This document shows positions 11,991 to 23,663 of a DNA stretch of 64,000 nucleotides, piece after piece. The notes under the pieces were generated by a model, which was given only the letters and a program-made list of their open reading frames with translations, ran no database searches and was not told where the DNA came from. The stretch's first letter is position 1. The number at the start of each line of letters is the position of its first letter. The stretch is from Ptychodera flava (taxonomy: Eukaryota > Hemichordata > Enteropneusta > Ptychoderidae), in the NCBI RefSeq assembly GCF_041260155.1, contig NC_091946.1, positions 35,121,620-35,185,619 of the forward strand. Reading direction: 5' to 3'. Position numbers and translations under genes: made by a program.

Positions 11991-12072
11991 ACAGGCGGAC
12001 AGACAGACAGACAGACAGAAAGACAGAGAGACAAAGAGAGGCACAAGGGAAGACATACAGAGCGAGACAGAG
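11991..12072 (+). repeat. (ACAG)n and purine-rich microsatellite
   Basis: Several ACAG units followed by degenerate AGACAGAG-type sequence. Short open frames here are low-complexity artefacts. Confidence 0.85.
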
Positions 12073-12229
12073 ACAGAAGGGGCAGCTTTACATGAGCAAT
12101 TTTTTGGTGGCGGGTCATCACTTTTTTGATGTAATGGGTAGGGGGTTCACTTATTTTGACTGATGCATACTTTTAGGAAGAATTTGCCTGCCAACCCCCG
12201 GCCATAATAAATGAACGCTCCCTTAGGGG

Positions 12230-12720
12230 CCGTGGATAATAATAGCCTTGATCGCATATGACGTCATTTTTCTTTCACTAATATGCAAAAATCTATATTT
12301 ATCTACATTTTCCGCAAGAACGACGGAAATAAAACCTGCCAGAGTTACAGTGGACACTGGGCCGTTTATGAGATATCGCCGTAAAACCCTTCAAAATTTC
12401 ACAAAATGACACAGTAGATATTTTCCTGTTCAAAAATCGTTTGTACTTGAACAGATAACCTAATTCATGCTAGGGGCTCTAAACAGATATCTCATGTGTT
12501 ACATTCTGAAATTTTGGAAAATTTTGTGCAAATTTGTAGGAGCTGAAACGTTTTAAAATAGAGCTGTGAAAATTTGTATATGTGTGACGTCACTGACCAA
12601 TCGCGCGACAAACCTGCGTATTTTGGAATAGTATGGTTCTGTAAATCTTTATTATGCAAAGAAATTGTTTGGCGTCTACCAGGCCAGTGCGGCACCGGCG
12701 CTACATGTGGTCCAGTGCAC
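12230..12720. repeat. Decayed dispersed repeat related to 61075-61330
   Basis: The stretch from TTGATCGCATATGACGTCA to AATAAAACCTGCCAGAG (about 12248-12345) is roughly 80% identical by eye to 61085-61180. The related family end AATAGCGCTGATCGCGATTTC also appears near 35083 and 38153. Boundaries of this copy are unclear. Confidence 0.55.
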
Positions 12721-13690
12721 GTGTAAAATAACGTAATAATAATTTTTGATGCACTGTTTCTATTTATTTCATTCTATTGGTTGCGTCATCGTCAAGTTGG
12801 CGCTGAACAAAGATTGACTTTAGAGGTGTCCTTAAAATCTTTAAAACAGTTGCTCAACATTATATTACCATGTCCTGGCCGTCGCATTTTAATTGGTCGA
12901 GCTGAACCACGCGACTGACCACTAATACATAGAAATTCTTTACATGACCTTTAATATGATAATAATATAAACACCGTAACTTTATAGCTAAAACGTAAAT
13001 TGTGATTTGTACAAAGATCATAATCAATCAAAAAAAATGAAGCACTTGTGGGCCAAGTTTAGACACTTTTTCCCAAAAAAATATTCGGATTTGCAAATTA
13101 TTTTACAGCGTGCCTGACAGTGCGTTGTGTAATGCACAAGTTCTATTGCCCGTTGTCTTTCGCGTGGGAAATTTTCGTAGATTTTGACGGTTTTCTTGGT
13201 TCGGTGATAATACAATGGAAATACCAGATTCCGCACTGACTATTAACGTTACCCTTAAATAAACGTTAATGGTCAGGGCGCGCGTTGCTCTTTATTTCTA
13301 TAGTATCAACTCAGTTGTATACCTGTGGGCTTGATGAAACAAAAAGAGCTATAGTTGATATGTTTATAATTCAGTGTATTTAAATTAATTCATACATGAA
13401 TTTCATTGGACAAGTAACTGAGACCAATATGATTTGTAACGCCGCAATATACCGCATTGCTTATCATTAATTAGAATGAAAAGAATATCTAAGAAAAATG
13501 GTTGATATGTTAGGTCAACAGAGATATTTTGAGAGAGAAAGAATGCAAATACGTGCGGCTCATTCTGTACTGTACAGAGGTCAATGCCAAATTGGTAACT
13601 TGGAAGGCGAGCGCAATCGTTTTCTGTCATTTTTTTTAAAATTTTGCAATGGTTTAGCACTGTTAGGGCCTTGGCTTATATTTGGCCTGT
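12721..13690. other. Non-genic spacer
   Basis: No gene or recognisable repeat boundary. The open frames at 13024-13236 and 13403-13692 look random. Confidence 0.45.
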
Positions 13691-13694
13691 AACA

Positions 13695-14000
13695 GTAAAT
13701 GTTTACAGTGTGGCTTACTGAACAAATGAAGGTGAAATCAAGAATAAAAGTCAGGGGTTACCGAGCGCAGTTTGGAACCAGAGAAACAAATTTACTAACA
13801 TTTACCGTTTTTTTAAAGTTCAAAATGGCCGCCACCTCTTTATCAACTCTACGAGGAAAATTAAATTGTCCAAAAACTAAGACCTTGAAGTGGTTCTCAC
13901 CCCAAGAGCTTTTGAGCCCTCACAAGTGGTAGATCAGAAAGAAATTTGTAAAGCATTGTAAGTCCGACTGGCTGTCCCCGGAGCACATTGTACTTTAAGT
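13695..14000 (+). repeat. Dispersed repeat of the GGTAGAATRCGCCTCG family, diverged copy
   Basis: Shares, in order, CAGTTTGGAACCAG, TTCAAAATGGCCGCCA, AAGAGCTTTTGAG, AAGTGGTAGATCAGAAA and CTGTCCCCGGAG with the copy at 18335-18682. Ends are eroded. Confidence 0.7.
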
Positions 14001-15206
14001 ATAGAACGCCAGTTGTGAAACAGTCTGGCTATATGCTTAGCCTTAATGTTTCGGAACTCGCTCCAGTCAATCAATTCACAGGTCAATTTATCATCATCTT
14101 CCCTGTATTGTATCTTCTATTGAATTTCAGTGAAACTACCTTTCCTCATTTGACGCTGTAGTACAAATCAAGTTCACCCAAATTCTCAATGTCAACACAT
14201 GTATGTCTGAGGCGCTTACACAGTGACTTGTTACTTCGAGTTCTTACTCAATTCAAAGGCTCTTTTCGCATATTGCTGTAACATGCAGACATACCGTAGA
14301 AATTGTTTTCTCGTTAATTGTTGCAGAAAGAACTAACATCAACGTGCTGTATACCCACGTCTTGTGCATCACATGCACATTTCCCCGTTGTAAATTCGAA
14401 CAAGTGATGGTAAAGTTGTCATCTGTACACAAAGTAGCCACCAAATGTCTTTTAGAGCCACTGAGCAGCTGGACCGAGCAATACAACGGGAGCAGCACAC
14501 ACCGAAATTTTGTGTTGTGCTGCCCTCTATCGGTATACCGAAATTTTGTGTTGTGCTGCCCTCTATCGGTATATTGGTGGATGAAAATGCTGCAATTTTT
14601 CGCTCTGCCTATCATCGAAGTATTCAGACCACAGCTTTGAAGTGTAGAATAAAATTCTTCTTTGATAATGATAAAATTACCATATATTCTACGTGCTATG
14701 GAATGAGACCGAGTTTCATGAGTAAAAACTCCCATTTTCATCGACAGTCGGGAGCAGCGGATTGAACACATCTTCTTTACGTAGTTCATGTTTTATCTGC
14801 ACCAAACTGTTCTTGTTTCACCATCGCACATTTGACAATTGTTACGAAAGTCGACTTCTATCAAAGTTCATTAACCTTCACCGATGTGTCGTAGGCTCAA
14901 CAGTGAAGATGAACGCTAATAAAGAATAGTTAGCATCTGATGTCACAAATAATCCGATTGACACCACAAGTGTCAATCGGCAAGGGTCCTTGCCGATACC
15001 TGGCCTGTCAACAGTGAACGTTCAATGTAAAACTGTCTGAACAAATTCAGTAAAGGGTGTGAGTTACTAGAACGGTGTATTTATTGAGTCAATATACCCG
15101 TCGAACACATGTTAAGACATCAAACATGTCCCGGCGCTTTCATTTGAACTTCATTTACACGAAGTCAAATGAAATTTTATTCATATCTTGGAATGATCTT
15201 GAAATA
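14001..15206. other. Non-genic stretch with a 36-bp perfect tandem duplication
   Basis: A 36-bp unit starting ACCGAAATTTTGTGTTGTGC occurs twice in tandem at 14501-14536 and 14537-14572. Both strands stay open around it (a 178-codon minus frame and a 106-codon plus frame), but neither resembles a known protein, so I do not call a gene. Confidence 0.6.
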
Positions 15207-15210
15207 TTAA

Positions 15211-15558
15211 AGCTCCATTAGCTGTAACTTTTAGCTATTTTTTCAGTATATTTGTTCTGTGTTTCAACTACCATTTCTAATGTGAATCCCTTAACCATGA
15301 TGAAATATCAAGTATTTAGCTTGTCGGTGCATCCTTTGTGTGTATAAGAATGCCTTGTTATTGTTGAAAATTGTATTCAAGTCCTGACTAGGATTAATTT
15401 GTCAACAATAACAATGGTCATTACACATGTACAGGGTGTGTTGACAAGCAGAATACTGGGCACAGCAGCATGACATAGGGATTTTGATGAGAAACTGTAG
15501 TTGATACACAGAACCAAAACACTGAGAAAAATAGCCAAAAGTTACAGCTAGTGGAGCT
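15211..15558. mobile_element. TTAA-flanked MITE, AGCTGTAACTTTT family, copy A
   Basis: Inverted termini AGCTCCATTAGCTGTAACTT and its complement, with TTAA on each side (15207-15210 and 15559-15562). Length 348 bp. The subterminal motif TTGTTCTGTGTTTCAACTAC pairs with GTAGTTGATACACAGAAC near the other end. It is the uninterrupted counterpart of the nested copy at 19643. Confidence 0.83.
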
Positions 15559-15569
15559 TTAAATAACAT

Positions 15570-15990
15570 CAATCAGTCTGACTTCAAAACGATCCGTATG
15601 ACTTCAAAGTTGTCCCTTAATTTCGGGGTAGGTTTATTTTTGAAACACAATAGCCCTTCCCCTTGTCATTTTTTCTCGAGCCCTATTCTTGTATTTTCAT
15701 ATCCATTCATGTATTTAAAAGCAGCGATTAATATGACTTCAAATGTGCATATGACTTTGAATGCGTCCCTTTATGGCGTAGGTACGTTTCATATAAACAC
15801 TATCCCTCCCCGTTATTAAATTCTGTCTCATGTCCTGATCTTGTATTTTTATATTCAACCCGAAGAAGTATTATATAGAAGCAATTAGTGACTCCAAAAA
15901 TGTCAATATGACTTCAAAACCATCCCATAATAGGGTAGGTATTGTCAATCTTGGGTTTGACCCCCTATCTTACTGTCCTTTCAGCATCGG
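15570..15990 (+). repeat. Tandem repeat, about 151-157 bp, three copies
   Basis: The landmark TATGACTTYRAA followed by GTCCC...GGGTAGGT recurs near 15597, 15748 and 15905. The copies are diverged. It lies just downstream of the sulfotransferase gene and may contribute to that gene's 3' UTR. Confidence 0.72.
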
Positions 15991-16177
15991 GACATGTTTC
16001 ATGTTTAGGGTCTTAACAAACATCCCACCCTCCTCCACCCTGGGCCTTTACAAACAACCACATTTCGATAAGAAAAAACACAAACGTTTGAGGGTAAAGT
16101 CTCGATTTGCAAATGACTTTTACCGTGTTAAAACCACATGACAACACTAAATCGACGTCTTCATGCATTATTTTGCG

Positions 16178-19000
16178 TTACGCTGTTTGCCTTTTCCTTA
16201 TTTCATTTACAAAGAAATCGACACGTCCATACAAAACAACACAAAACTTGCTTGCATCTTCTCGAAGTGCGAGAAAGTTTTCCCGTGTATCACGACTGCG
16301 TACAACGGCATCTTCGTCTATGCATTCGTTGTAGACCGCCCTCTGTCGTTCACGAAAATGTTTCAAGTCTGATTCAAATGACGGCCCATACTCTCTGACC
16401 TTTCGCCAAAACGTTTCGTTGAAATGGTTGTAAAGTTTTACATCCGCAGCATTCCATTTTAAAATTTTTTCCCTCACTTTTGGATTGATTTCATATCGTA
16501 ATTTAGTCGACCGTATACCCTTGGGCAAGTATAAAATGTCGTCCTCGTTCCAGCACAGAAGTTTTCTCATCAACAATAGTGATTCATCGAAATACTCGGT
16601 CAAAAGGACGAGGTCAAACTCTTTTTCAACCTCGCGTATTTTGCTTTCAACCTTGGATGTGTTGTCTTGGTCGGCATGATCTAGACCGAGTGAGTACATC
16701 ATACCATTTTTGAGCTGGAAATACATAAACGGTTTCCTCTGAAAATAGCCCTCTGGATCTTCGGAAAACTTTTCGAACGGCAGTTCATACTTGTTCAACT
16801 CGAGACTCTTCGCCATGTTGTAGTATCCGAAGGTTGATTCGCACTTTGCGACTGGTTCTCTTAATATTGTAAGAAAACGAGCGTCGGGAACCACGGCCAA
16901 CATTTCGAGTTTGTTAAACCTTCCGTGATTGGCTATCACGTTGTATTGGGCTGGCTTCGCGATGGTCTCGTTCTGTCCAGATTGAGAAGCTACCATGCGT
17001 CGATTAAAAAGGGACGTGAAGGAAAATTTCCCGCCTTTCTTCGGCAGCGCAAATGTTAAGTTGTGTTCATATCCATATCGTTGGATGATAGTATTGGCCG
17101 TAGTGCTAGCTGTTTTGTGTGTTTTAACGAAGACTATTTGGTGATATGGTTCACAGGTAGCATTCTGAAAGCTCTCAGTAGTCCATTTCGTCGTATGCAT
17201 GGAGTCTTTCCCGCTGTCTGTACCGAATCTGAAACACACACGAATTCAAGACGTTGTGATATTAGCCCCTGCTGATCGCATACATATGGCCTAGACAAAA
17301 AGTATCAACAATATTTACGATGTACAAGTAATTACCGACAGTATATTGTCATCGGATTAAATATTGTAAAAATCAAAAGGAAATGCTGGATTTCGAAAAA
17401 CTTTGTTACTTCTTGTCAGGTCGAATAAAGAAGGTTCGTCATTAAAACAGTTCCAGTAAAATTGTAGTAATGAGTTTCAAATCAGTCCCAGTGTGCAAGT
17501 CATTCTGGTTACTAGGCAACCTTTGCCACGGGACTGTGCTCTAATAAAAACGGAATTTACCTAGAGTCAAAATAGTCACTTTTCAAAACTATTGGATTTA
17601 TATCGAACAGACTTGAACTGGTTTCACATGACGTCACAGGTCTGTTATTAAAATCTACTGTCTACATATTTGTCTGAATGTTATACAAGACTTTCTGAAA
17701 TAACTAGTGAAAGAATATAGAAATAGGTTTCTTGTTTTACCCCCCCCCCCCAAAAAAAAGGCCGAAAAGCCTTGTGTTGACAACACAGCTTGAGTATTTA
17801 TAAAAATGCCAAATGTTATTGACAAATTAATTTTAGTATGGACACAGACTGGACTTAATTTATCGACAATAACGTTGCCTGCTGTTCTCAGTGCGTCAAA
17901 TCTTGCGAGGTTAATTTTTGCATTAAATATCACAGATTCAAATTGGGTATGAAAGATGTAGTACGATTTTCTCGAAGAAAAATAACGAAAACATTTTCAA
18001 AACTGATGCGACTACGAATTTCATAAGCGTGTTCTTTGTTGAAAGTACAGCTGATGGCTAAAACGTTGTAGAAATTTAAAATAACTTTTGCGAGGTAGCG
18101 GGCCCTGTCGACTGGAAGATCCGTCGCTCGAGGGCGCTCTCTAAGCTCCCCTTTTAGGAAGCGTAGGGAGCGTCCTCGAGGGACGGATCTTTCAGTCTGC
18201 AGGCCGTGTAATTTGCTTGAATTTGCACACTCCGTCCTAGTACACAGGACTGGAATAGCTGCATCACGTTGTATGAAGAAGATGTACTTTTGAAACGACA
18301 TCAGTACTTAGTCCACAACTTCCCTTAGCCTAAGGTAGTATGCGTCTCGAAAGTGAAAGACTTTGATTTTTCTCAAACTTTCTTGAATAAAACTTTCAAC
18401 CATTCTCGTACCAAATCAACAATAAAAATCGGGCGTCACTGTGCAAAGTTTGGAACTAGCAAAACGAATTACCCAACATTTTGTGATATTTGAAATTCAA
18501 AATGGCCGCCATTCCTGTGTTAACTCTATGGGAAAAAATTACATTTTGGATTTTCTAAACACTAAGAAGGTGAAAGTTTTTCTTTGTCCAAGAGCTTTTA
18601 ATGAGTCCCCAAAAGTGGTAGATCAGAAAAGAATTGTAGAAATTTGAGAGTCCGATTATCTGTCCCCGAGGTGCGTTTTACCTTAACAAACAACTCTTAT
18701 CCTTATACAATGTCATCTTTTCCGTCTAAATTGTGAACTTTCAATAATTCATTTTTGAAAAGGTTTGCATTTTAAACCCGCCAGCTTCGAGGGGAGAATA
18801 AAAAATTGAAGGTACTACCTGATGGTGGAGCTCATTGTCGTCACTTCCGGTTCAGCAGATATTTTCATAACTTTTGGCCGCGACGTTATTTTCATCAGTA
18901 TTCCTGGCCTCGACCATTGTAATGCGCTGAAGCGAAGGATGCCGATAAGAGAGGTCGCACACACAAATCCAAGAACGACAAATTGCCTGGAGATCTTCAT
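16178..19000 (-). CDS. GAL3ST-like: Galactose-3-O-sulfotransferase (GAL3ST family), two coding exons
   Basis: The enzyme transfers sulfate from PAPS to C3 of galactose on glycolipids or glycoproteins in the Golgi lumen. Coding exons read on the minus strand are 19000-18819 and 17228-16178. The 1590-nt intron has donor AG|GTAGTA and acceptor TTTCAG|A and splits an Arg codon in phase 2, giving 410 residues (human paralogues about 400-490). Residues 7-27 (FVVLGFVCATSLIGILRFSA) form the type II signal anchor. The 5'-phosphosulfate loop is KTHKTASTT (96-104). The 3'-phosphate region is LREPVAKCES, with R184 and S192. A potential N-glycosylation site NAT is at 83-85. The start is the ATG before KISRQ; the frame upstream of it has only a TTG. 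No frameshift seen. Which paralogue, and hence acceptor, cannot be told. Confidence 0.93.
18110..18197. repeat. Palindromic hairpin, about 88 bp
   Basis: Left arm CTGGAAGATCCGTCGCTCGAG pairs with right arm CTCGAGGGACGGATCTTTCAG across a loop of about 22 bp. Likely a small MITE. No clear TSD. Confidence 0.75.
18335..18682. mobile_element. Dispersed MITE, GGTAGAATRCGCCTCG family, most complete copy
   Basis: Left end GGTAGTATGCGTCTCG and right end CGAGGTGCGTTTTACC are inverted. TTAA follows the right end (18683-18686) and a mutated CTAA precedes the left. The body contains TTCAAAATGGCCGCCATTCC. Related copies lie at 13695, 30769, 33968 (inverted), 55800 and before 61046. Confidence 0.75.
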
Positions 19001-19642
19001 ACTGTCGACTTCACTCAAGAAAAGGTATTTTCAGATAGTGTTCCTATGTCATGAGCAACCTGCAAAACGAGTAAATGGGTTAAAGGTCAAATTTAGATTT
19101 CTAATGAACATACAATTATCACTTACGCGAGAGCGACGAGGTTTAGGTGTTGGGCTTTCACGGACGAATCCTTACATTGAGTATCTGAGTGTCGTTCACA
19201 CTGCTTCCATTTTAACAAGAAATGGTTGCCTTCACTGTTTCTGGAAATGTTCACAATTTAGTTCAGAGGTCGATTTGATCTTGTTTGAAAGACTCGGGTC
19301 AGTGTGGATCGAGTTGCGTTTACTAACATCCGCAGGGGCCAGTCAAAATACCGGAACGCTGTTCAAATTTAAAAATATAAATTAAAAACATGTATAATGA
19401 CACTGGAACGATTTGTGGGACGGGCAAGCTCATCGATCGCAGTGATGTTTTCTTTCGACATTTTTGTCAGTTTCACTTCACTATCTGTACATTCCAAAAT
19501 CATTTTTGTTGGTTCTCGTGATGACGTCGCACTGGCATTGCTATCTCCTCCTCATCACTATTTTCTCAAGGTTTCTACGTCGCTGAAAACCAAAGTGAAA
19601 CATTTTGTGATCCATTTCACATGATTCTTTTAACATCCTTAA
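19001..19642. other. Upstream region of the GAL3ST-like gene, nothing recognised
   Basis: Likely holds the promoter and perhaps a 5' UTR exon of the minus-strand gene. I see no TATA box or clear motif. Plus-strand open frames here (for example 18822-19385) overlap exon 1 antisense or look random. Confidence 0.4.
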
Positions 19643-19981
19643 AGGGACATTAGCTGTAACTTTTGACTAATTTTTCACTACTCTGTTTCAATGTATCAAC
19701 TACAGAATTTTACTATAATCCGATCATCATGACCAATGCCCGGTGTCCTGCTTGCCAACGTGGCCTGTATACGTGAAATGACCATTGTTATTGTTGATAA
19801 ATGTATTCTATAGTCCGGACCTGAATACAAAATTTGAACTATAACAATGAAGATTATACTCATATAGGGTATATTTATGAGCTCAATATTAGGAATTTCT
19901 CCGTGTTCAGGGATACAAACCAGAAACTGCCGATGATACACAGAACAAACAAAATTTAAAAATGACCAAAGTTACAGCTAA

Positions 19982-21360
19982 GGGACTGGTCAGTTTCTTC
20001 AGCCTAGGGGGCCGGTGGATTCATGGGGGGGGGTCACCCTGTTTTGACTTTGTGATAGGGGGGGGTCACCATGTTTTTGAAATGCCCAATAGGGGGGGTC
20101 AGTGTGTTTTTGAATTTTGACACAGGCTCATCATTGCCTAAAATGCTAGTGTCAGCCACAAAATTCATCATTCAGTTGTATTTTTCGGCGCGCCCTTCGG
20201 GCGCGTAACTTTAATAATCAGTCATATTTTTCAGCACGCCCAACTTTAACGTATCAAGCATACATACATCAGAGATATCTGTATGTTCAATATTTTTCAG
20301 CGTGCTCTTCAAGCTCATTACTTTAATATATCATACATCTTTCAGCATGCCCTTCAGGTGCATGACTTTAATATACAAGGCATATATATCAGAGATATCA
20401 GGATGTTTCATATTTTTTGGCGCGCCCTTCGGGCGCCATACTTTCAGAGATATCTTGATGTTTGCTAAGTGAAAGTGTACCATTATGAAATCTGCATTTC
20501 ATATGAAAAGGATGACAAATTCCTGATACTTTTCTGTTCTCTCTGTGAGAATTCAGTATGAGAAAGCAACATGCACAAATATTTCACAATATATATTTGA
20601 TACAGTGACTTATTTTAGAGATAGAAAAATGACAAGATATCTTTCCTTCTCATTGATGCAATTATTTTCCTTTGTTTCATAGGTTTTCTGTAGAAAGATG
20701 CTTTTTTATGAACAAAATAACAGTTAAAAAGGCAGTTTTTGTCATTATTAGCTGTGCTTTTATGGTTTCAATGTTACACAAGAAAAGGTCCTCTCAGACA
20801 CTGTACACATCAGATTTGGCTAAAAAGTTCTCTATGGCTCCTCAGTAGATTTAATTGGATGGTTGGCAAGTCTTAACACCCATCAAAGTTTTTGATTCAC
20901 TGCTTTTTCCTCTTTGATATTAATGATTGACATCCATTTCTGTACAACAGTTCAGGACATCTGGTTAAGCAGAGAAAGTGTGAAATACATTCACAGCTCA
21001 TTCAAAATACAGCTCATTCAAAATGTACTGTATTTAAACTTTAAGATTGACACTTTGAAATTCCTATCTTACAACTGACATGTCAACAATTTCACTAAAA
21101 CATAGAATGACTATTTAAAATATAAATATATGTAAAATGTAAAATATAATATATATATATATATATATAATTTATGTCCATCTTTTGTTTTACCTTTGTC
21201 GCGCCCGGGGGGGGGGGTCACCCTGTTTTAGAAATTTGGAATAGGGGGGGGTCACCCTGTTTTCAAAATTTGGAATAGGGGGGGGTCAGCCACTTTTTGA
21301 CGTCGGCAAAAAATAATCCACCGCCCCCCCCCCCCCAGGCCGAAGAAACTGACCAGTCCC
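19982..21360. mobile_element. 1.38-kb PIF/Harbinger-like non-autonomous transposon, nested
   Basis: Termini GGGACTGGTCAGTTTCTTC and complement, with TAA duplicated on both sides (19979-19981 and 21361-21363). Just inside each end are 34-38-bp tandem units of the form GGGGGGTCACCCTGTTTT...AATA, three left (20030-20118) and three right (21208-21298). A GC hairpin GGCGCGCCCTTCGGGCGC starts at 20187 and 20419. No transposase frame. Confidence 0.87.
20180..20460 (+). repeat. Tandem repeat around a GC-rich hairpin motif
   Basis: Five diverged units of about 45-75 bp, each with a GCGC-rich core (pure at 20187 and 20419, degraded at about 20235, 20298 and 20343) followed by ACTTTAATATAYCA. It lies inside the nested transposon. 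Confidence 0.7.
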
Positions 21361-21374
21361 TAATGGATCTTTAA

Positions 21375-22331
21375 CAAAAGTTGCAGGTTCATCAGTTACA
21401 AACCGAGTCCTTTTACCGGTACTTTCTATAAAATGTGTTGAAATGTAAACCATTACCTTCATAAATACAACGATTAATATACTCTATGCGATGTTGTCGT
21501 TGACTAGACCGGACTACCATTCCCCCGTCCACAATTATTTTTATCATTGCACGCGGGTCAAGTTACGCTTTCAACTTTACTATGTCCACCACAATGATAT
21601 TTTTTCATTGCACGCATTCAAAGACTGCGCATGCGTCGACAAGTTGAACGGTAGACAATTTGATATGATTATTTTGGAATAGAACAAGAGGGTCTTTATT
21701 TTACAAACAGAACAGAAAGAATGTGCCAAACGGTACAGTGCATGAAAGATCATGAATGTCCCGGATTAAACCCAAAAAAATCAGACTTTTTGGTCTCTGA
21801 TTTATGGCAACGTTGATGGCGTCCCCTAGAGATCTCGGCCTCCAGTCTTTTATCCTTCACGTTCATTCTCAGACCATAATTTTGATAGCTGTCTAAGGCA
21901 AATTGCTGTCTTGGTTATCCTAATTCCTTGTCCGTTTATTTGTTGACATGCGTGTTCGATTTCAATAATTTTCAAGGTTATTTCAGTTGGCGTTATAACG
22001 GGGAATAGCGAGCGACACTGACCTTGTTGAGTAGTCCATATGTGTGTCTTGGTGAAGTTGACACGCTGGTCAAGTTACGCTTTCAGCTTTACTATGTCCA
22101 TCAATGTTAACCTTTTCTGCCCAAACTCATAAACAATCCTCACGGTATTTTAACTTTGACCTTGTAAGAATGTCACTGGAATCTATCCTCTGCTTCTCCT
22201 ATTAGTTACTGATAACTGTGACTGAACGCCCTACAGTCACATTCGAAACCATGGCAACTCCCCGAAAAAAAGCTCAACATTGCAGATTCCAAAGATCGCT
22301 ATCATATCAGAGGGAACTTGAGAAATCTGGT
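21375..22331. other. Non-genic spacer
   Basis: No gene recognised. The phrase GGTCAAGTTACGCTTTCARCTTTACTATGTCCA occurs near 21547 and 22069, so a short dispersed repeat is present twice. Confidence 0.5.
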
Positions 22332-22485
22332 CACAGTCACCTGTGGTCTTTTCCGCTCTGCGTCTAATGCAATGCGCTCCATAGACGTGTGTACATATGC
22401 CTGGGAAGAATCTTCTCAGGCATATATGCACACTTGTCTATGGGGCGCATTGGACGCAGAGCGGAATAGACCACAGGTGACCGTG
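22332..22485. mobile_element. Palindromic hairpin MITE, CACAGTCAC family member, copy 2
   Basis: A 154-bp near-perfect palindrome with ends CACAGTCACCTGTGG and complement. The 7-bp ATCTGGT is duplicated outside the ends (22325-22331 and 22486-22492). The inner arm CATAGACGTGTGTACATATGCC is shared with the copies at 5291 and 41894. Confidence 0.9.
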
Positions 22486-22493
22486 ATCTGGTT

Positions 22494-22870
22494 GTGTGTT
22501 GCTCTTGTTTATGTTGTTATTTGCCGATGAAATCGCAGAACACTTACTTGTTGCCACTGCCGTTTCAATCATATTGATACCGTGCATGCAATTGCAAAGG
22601 AACACAAAAATAGTACCCATCAGGTATTGAATCTATCCAGTACAATGCTGAACGGTACGCTCTTTACTATAAGAGACTTGGTTGGGAAAGCATGTATCGT
22701 TCGGCCCTACTCAATACCAGCCCGGTATGTAAAATCATCGGCACTCGATTATTATTGTGTTCCTTTACAAGTATTTGCAGTGATGTCAATATGATTGACA
22801 CAACAGAAGCAACAAATAAATGTTCTTCAATTTTCGTAGCAAATAACAACATTAAACGAACAGCAAATCA
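22494..22870. repeat. Inverted-repeat element with arms of about 125 bp
   Basis: Arm 22494-22617 (ATGTTGTTATTTGC, CAATCATATTGA, AAAGGAACACAA) is the diverged reverse complement of 22745-22870. A third partial copy of one arm is near 43695-43780. It abuts the MITE at 22332. Confidence 0.65.
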
Positions 22871-23512
22871 GATTTCTATGTTCTCTGTGGAGCTACCCTT
22901 ATCTTCAACAAAATATCAAAAAAAATACTCGTGGGTGTCTATCAGAACTTTCAAGCTTCGACAGTCGTAGTACGACACTGCAAGCCAATTCATCGTGCGA
23001 CACAGCAATATTTTACAGCACGGCCAGTCCCGTTAGTGACAAATAAAGAAACATACGGACTAGCCATTCAAGGCCTTCCCTTTCCCTGTTCAAGTTTCTA
23101 TCGACATCCCAGAAAAAAATCAACAAATTTTGGACTTACATCAAGCAGTTAAGCATTCCCCAGTTCCCGCTTTGTGGACGCTACCTGGGCCAAAGCGACA
23201 TCACAACATTGGTCGTTAGGATAAGTGTCAGTGACGTGGCAGGTAGAAATGCTAAATGCAATTTGCAATACAAGAATGTGTATCTAAATCACTAAAAATA
23301 AACAATACATGTTTTCGCTGGTAGCCACGTTTTGTTAGTAAGTATAAGAATATTGACTCCATACTGTTTGAGTATTTAAAAATTTGCATATCGTCCGTAG
23401 TATTTTTCTCCCAGTTAAATAAATTCAGCGCCATAATTTTCCTCACAAAAATTGGCACAATGATGACCTGTGAATGATACTGCCAATGAGCACGAAACAA
23501 AGTCACATTTCT
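22871..23512. other. Non-genic spacer
   Basis: Nothing recognisable as a gene. Short open frames have no family features. Confidence 0.45.
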
Positions 23513-23516
23513 TTAA

Positions 23517-23659
23517 AGGGGCGGGTTATTTATAAGCTTTATGTAAAAGCAAATCAACCGACTTGATAAAAATTTAATGAAAGACAAAGGACTGACACCA
23601 TTTAGACACTCAATTTCAACAAGTACTAATGCGAGAAGGAAGGATTGGGGACTACCCCT
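23517..23659. mobile_element. Short TTAA-flanked MITE
   Basis: 143 bp with short inverted ends AGGGGCGGG and complement-like ACTACCCCT, flanked by TTAA at 23513-23516 and 23660-23663. Confidence 0.6.
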
Positions 23660-23663
23660 TTAA

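Larger units (their letters stand above)
17229..18818 (-). other. Intron of the GAL3ST-like gene
   Basis: Inferred from splice signals and phase. It carries at least two mobile elements, a hairpin at 18110-18197 and a repeat copy at 18335-18682, plus a C-run at 17741-17750. No other exon seen within it. Confidence 0.85.
19643..21370. mobile_element. TTAA-flanked MITE copy B, split by a nested transposon
   Basis: Left terminus AGGGACATTAGCTGTAACTT and right terminus CTAATGGATCT are flanked by TTAA (19639-19642 and 21371-21374). Subtracting the element nested at 19982-21360 and its 3-bp TSD leaves 346 bp, matching the 348 bp of copy A at 15211-15558. Confidence 0.85.

Noticed and set aside
14253..14789. 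178-codon minus-strand frame and overlapping 106-codon plus frame
   Set aside because: Both strands are open around a 36-bp tandem duplication whose length is a multiple of three. No motif, splice signal or homology is recognised, so this is chance openness.
18822..19385. 187-codon plus-strand open frame
   Set aside because: It runs antisense through GAL3ST exon 1 and shows no family motif. The minus strand has a signal anchor, a correct donor and a phase-matched second exon.
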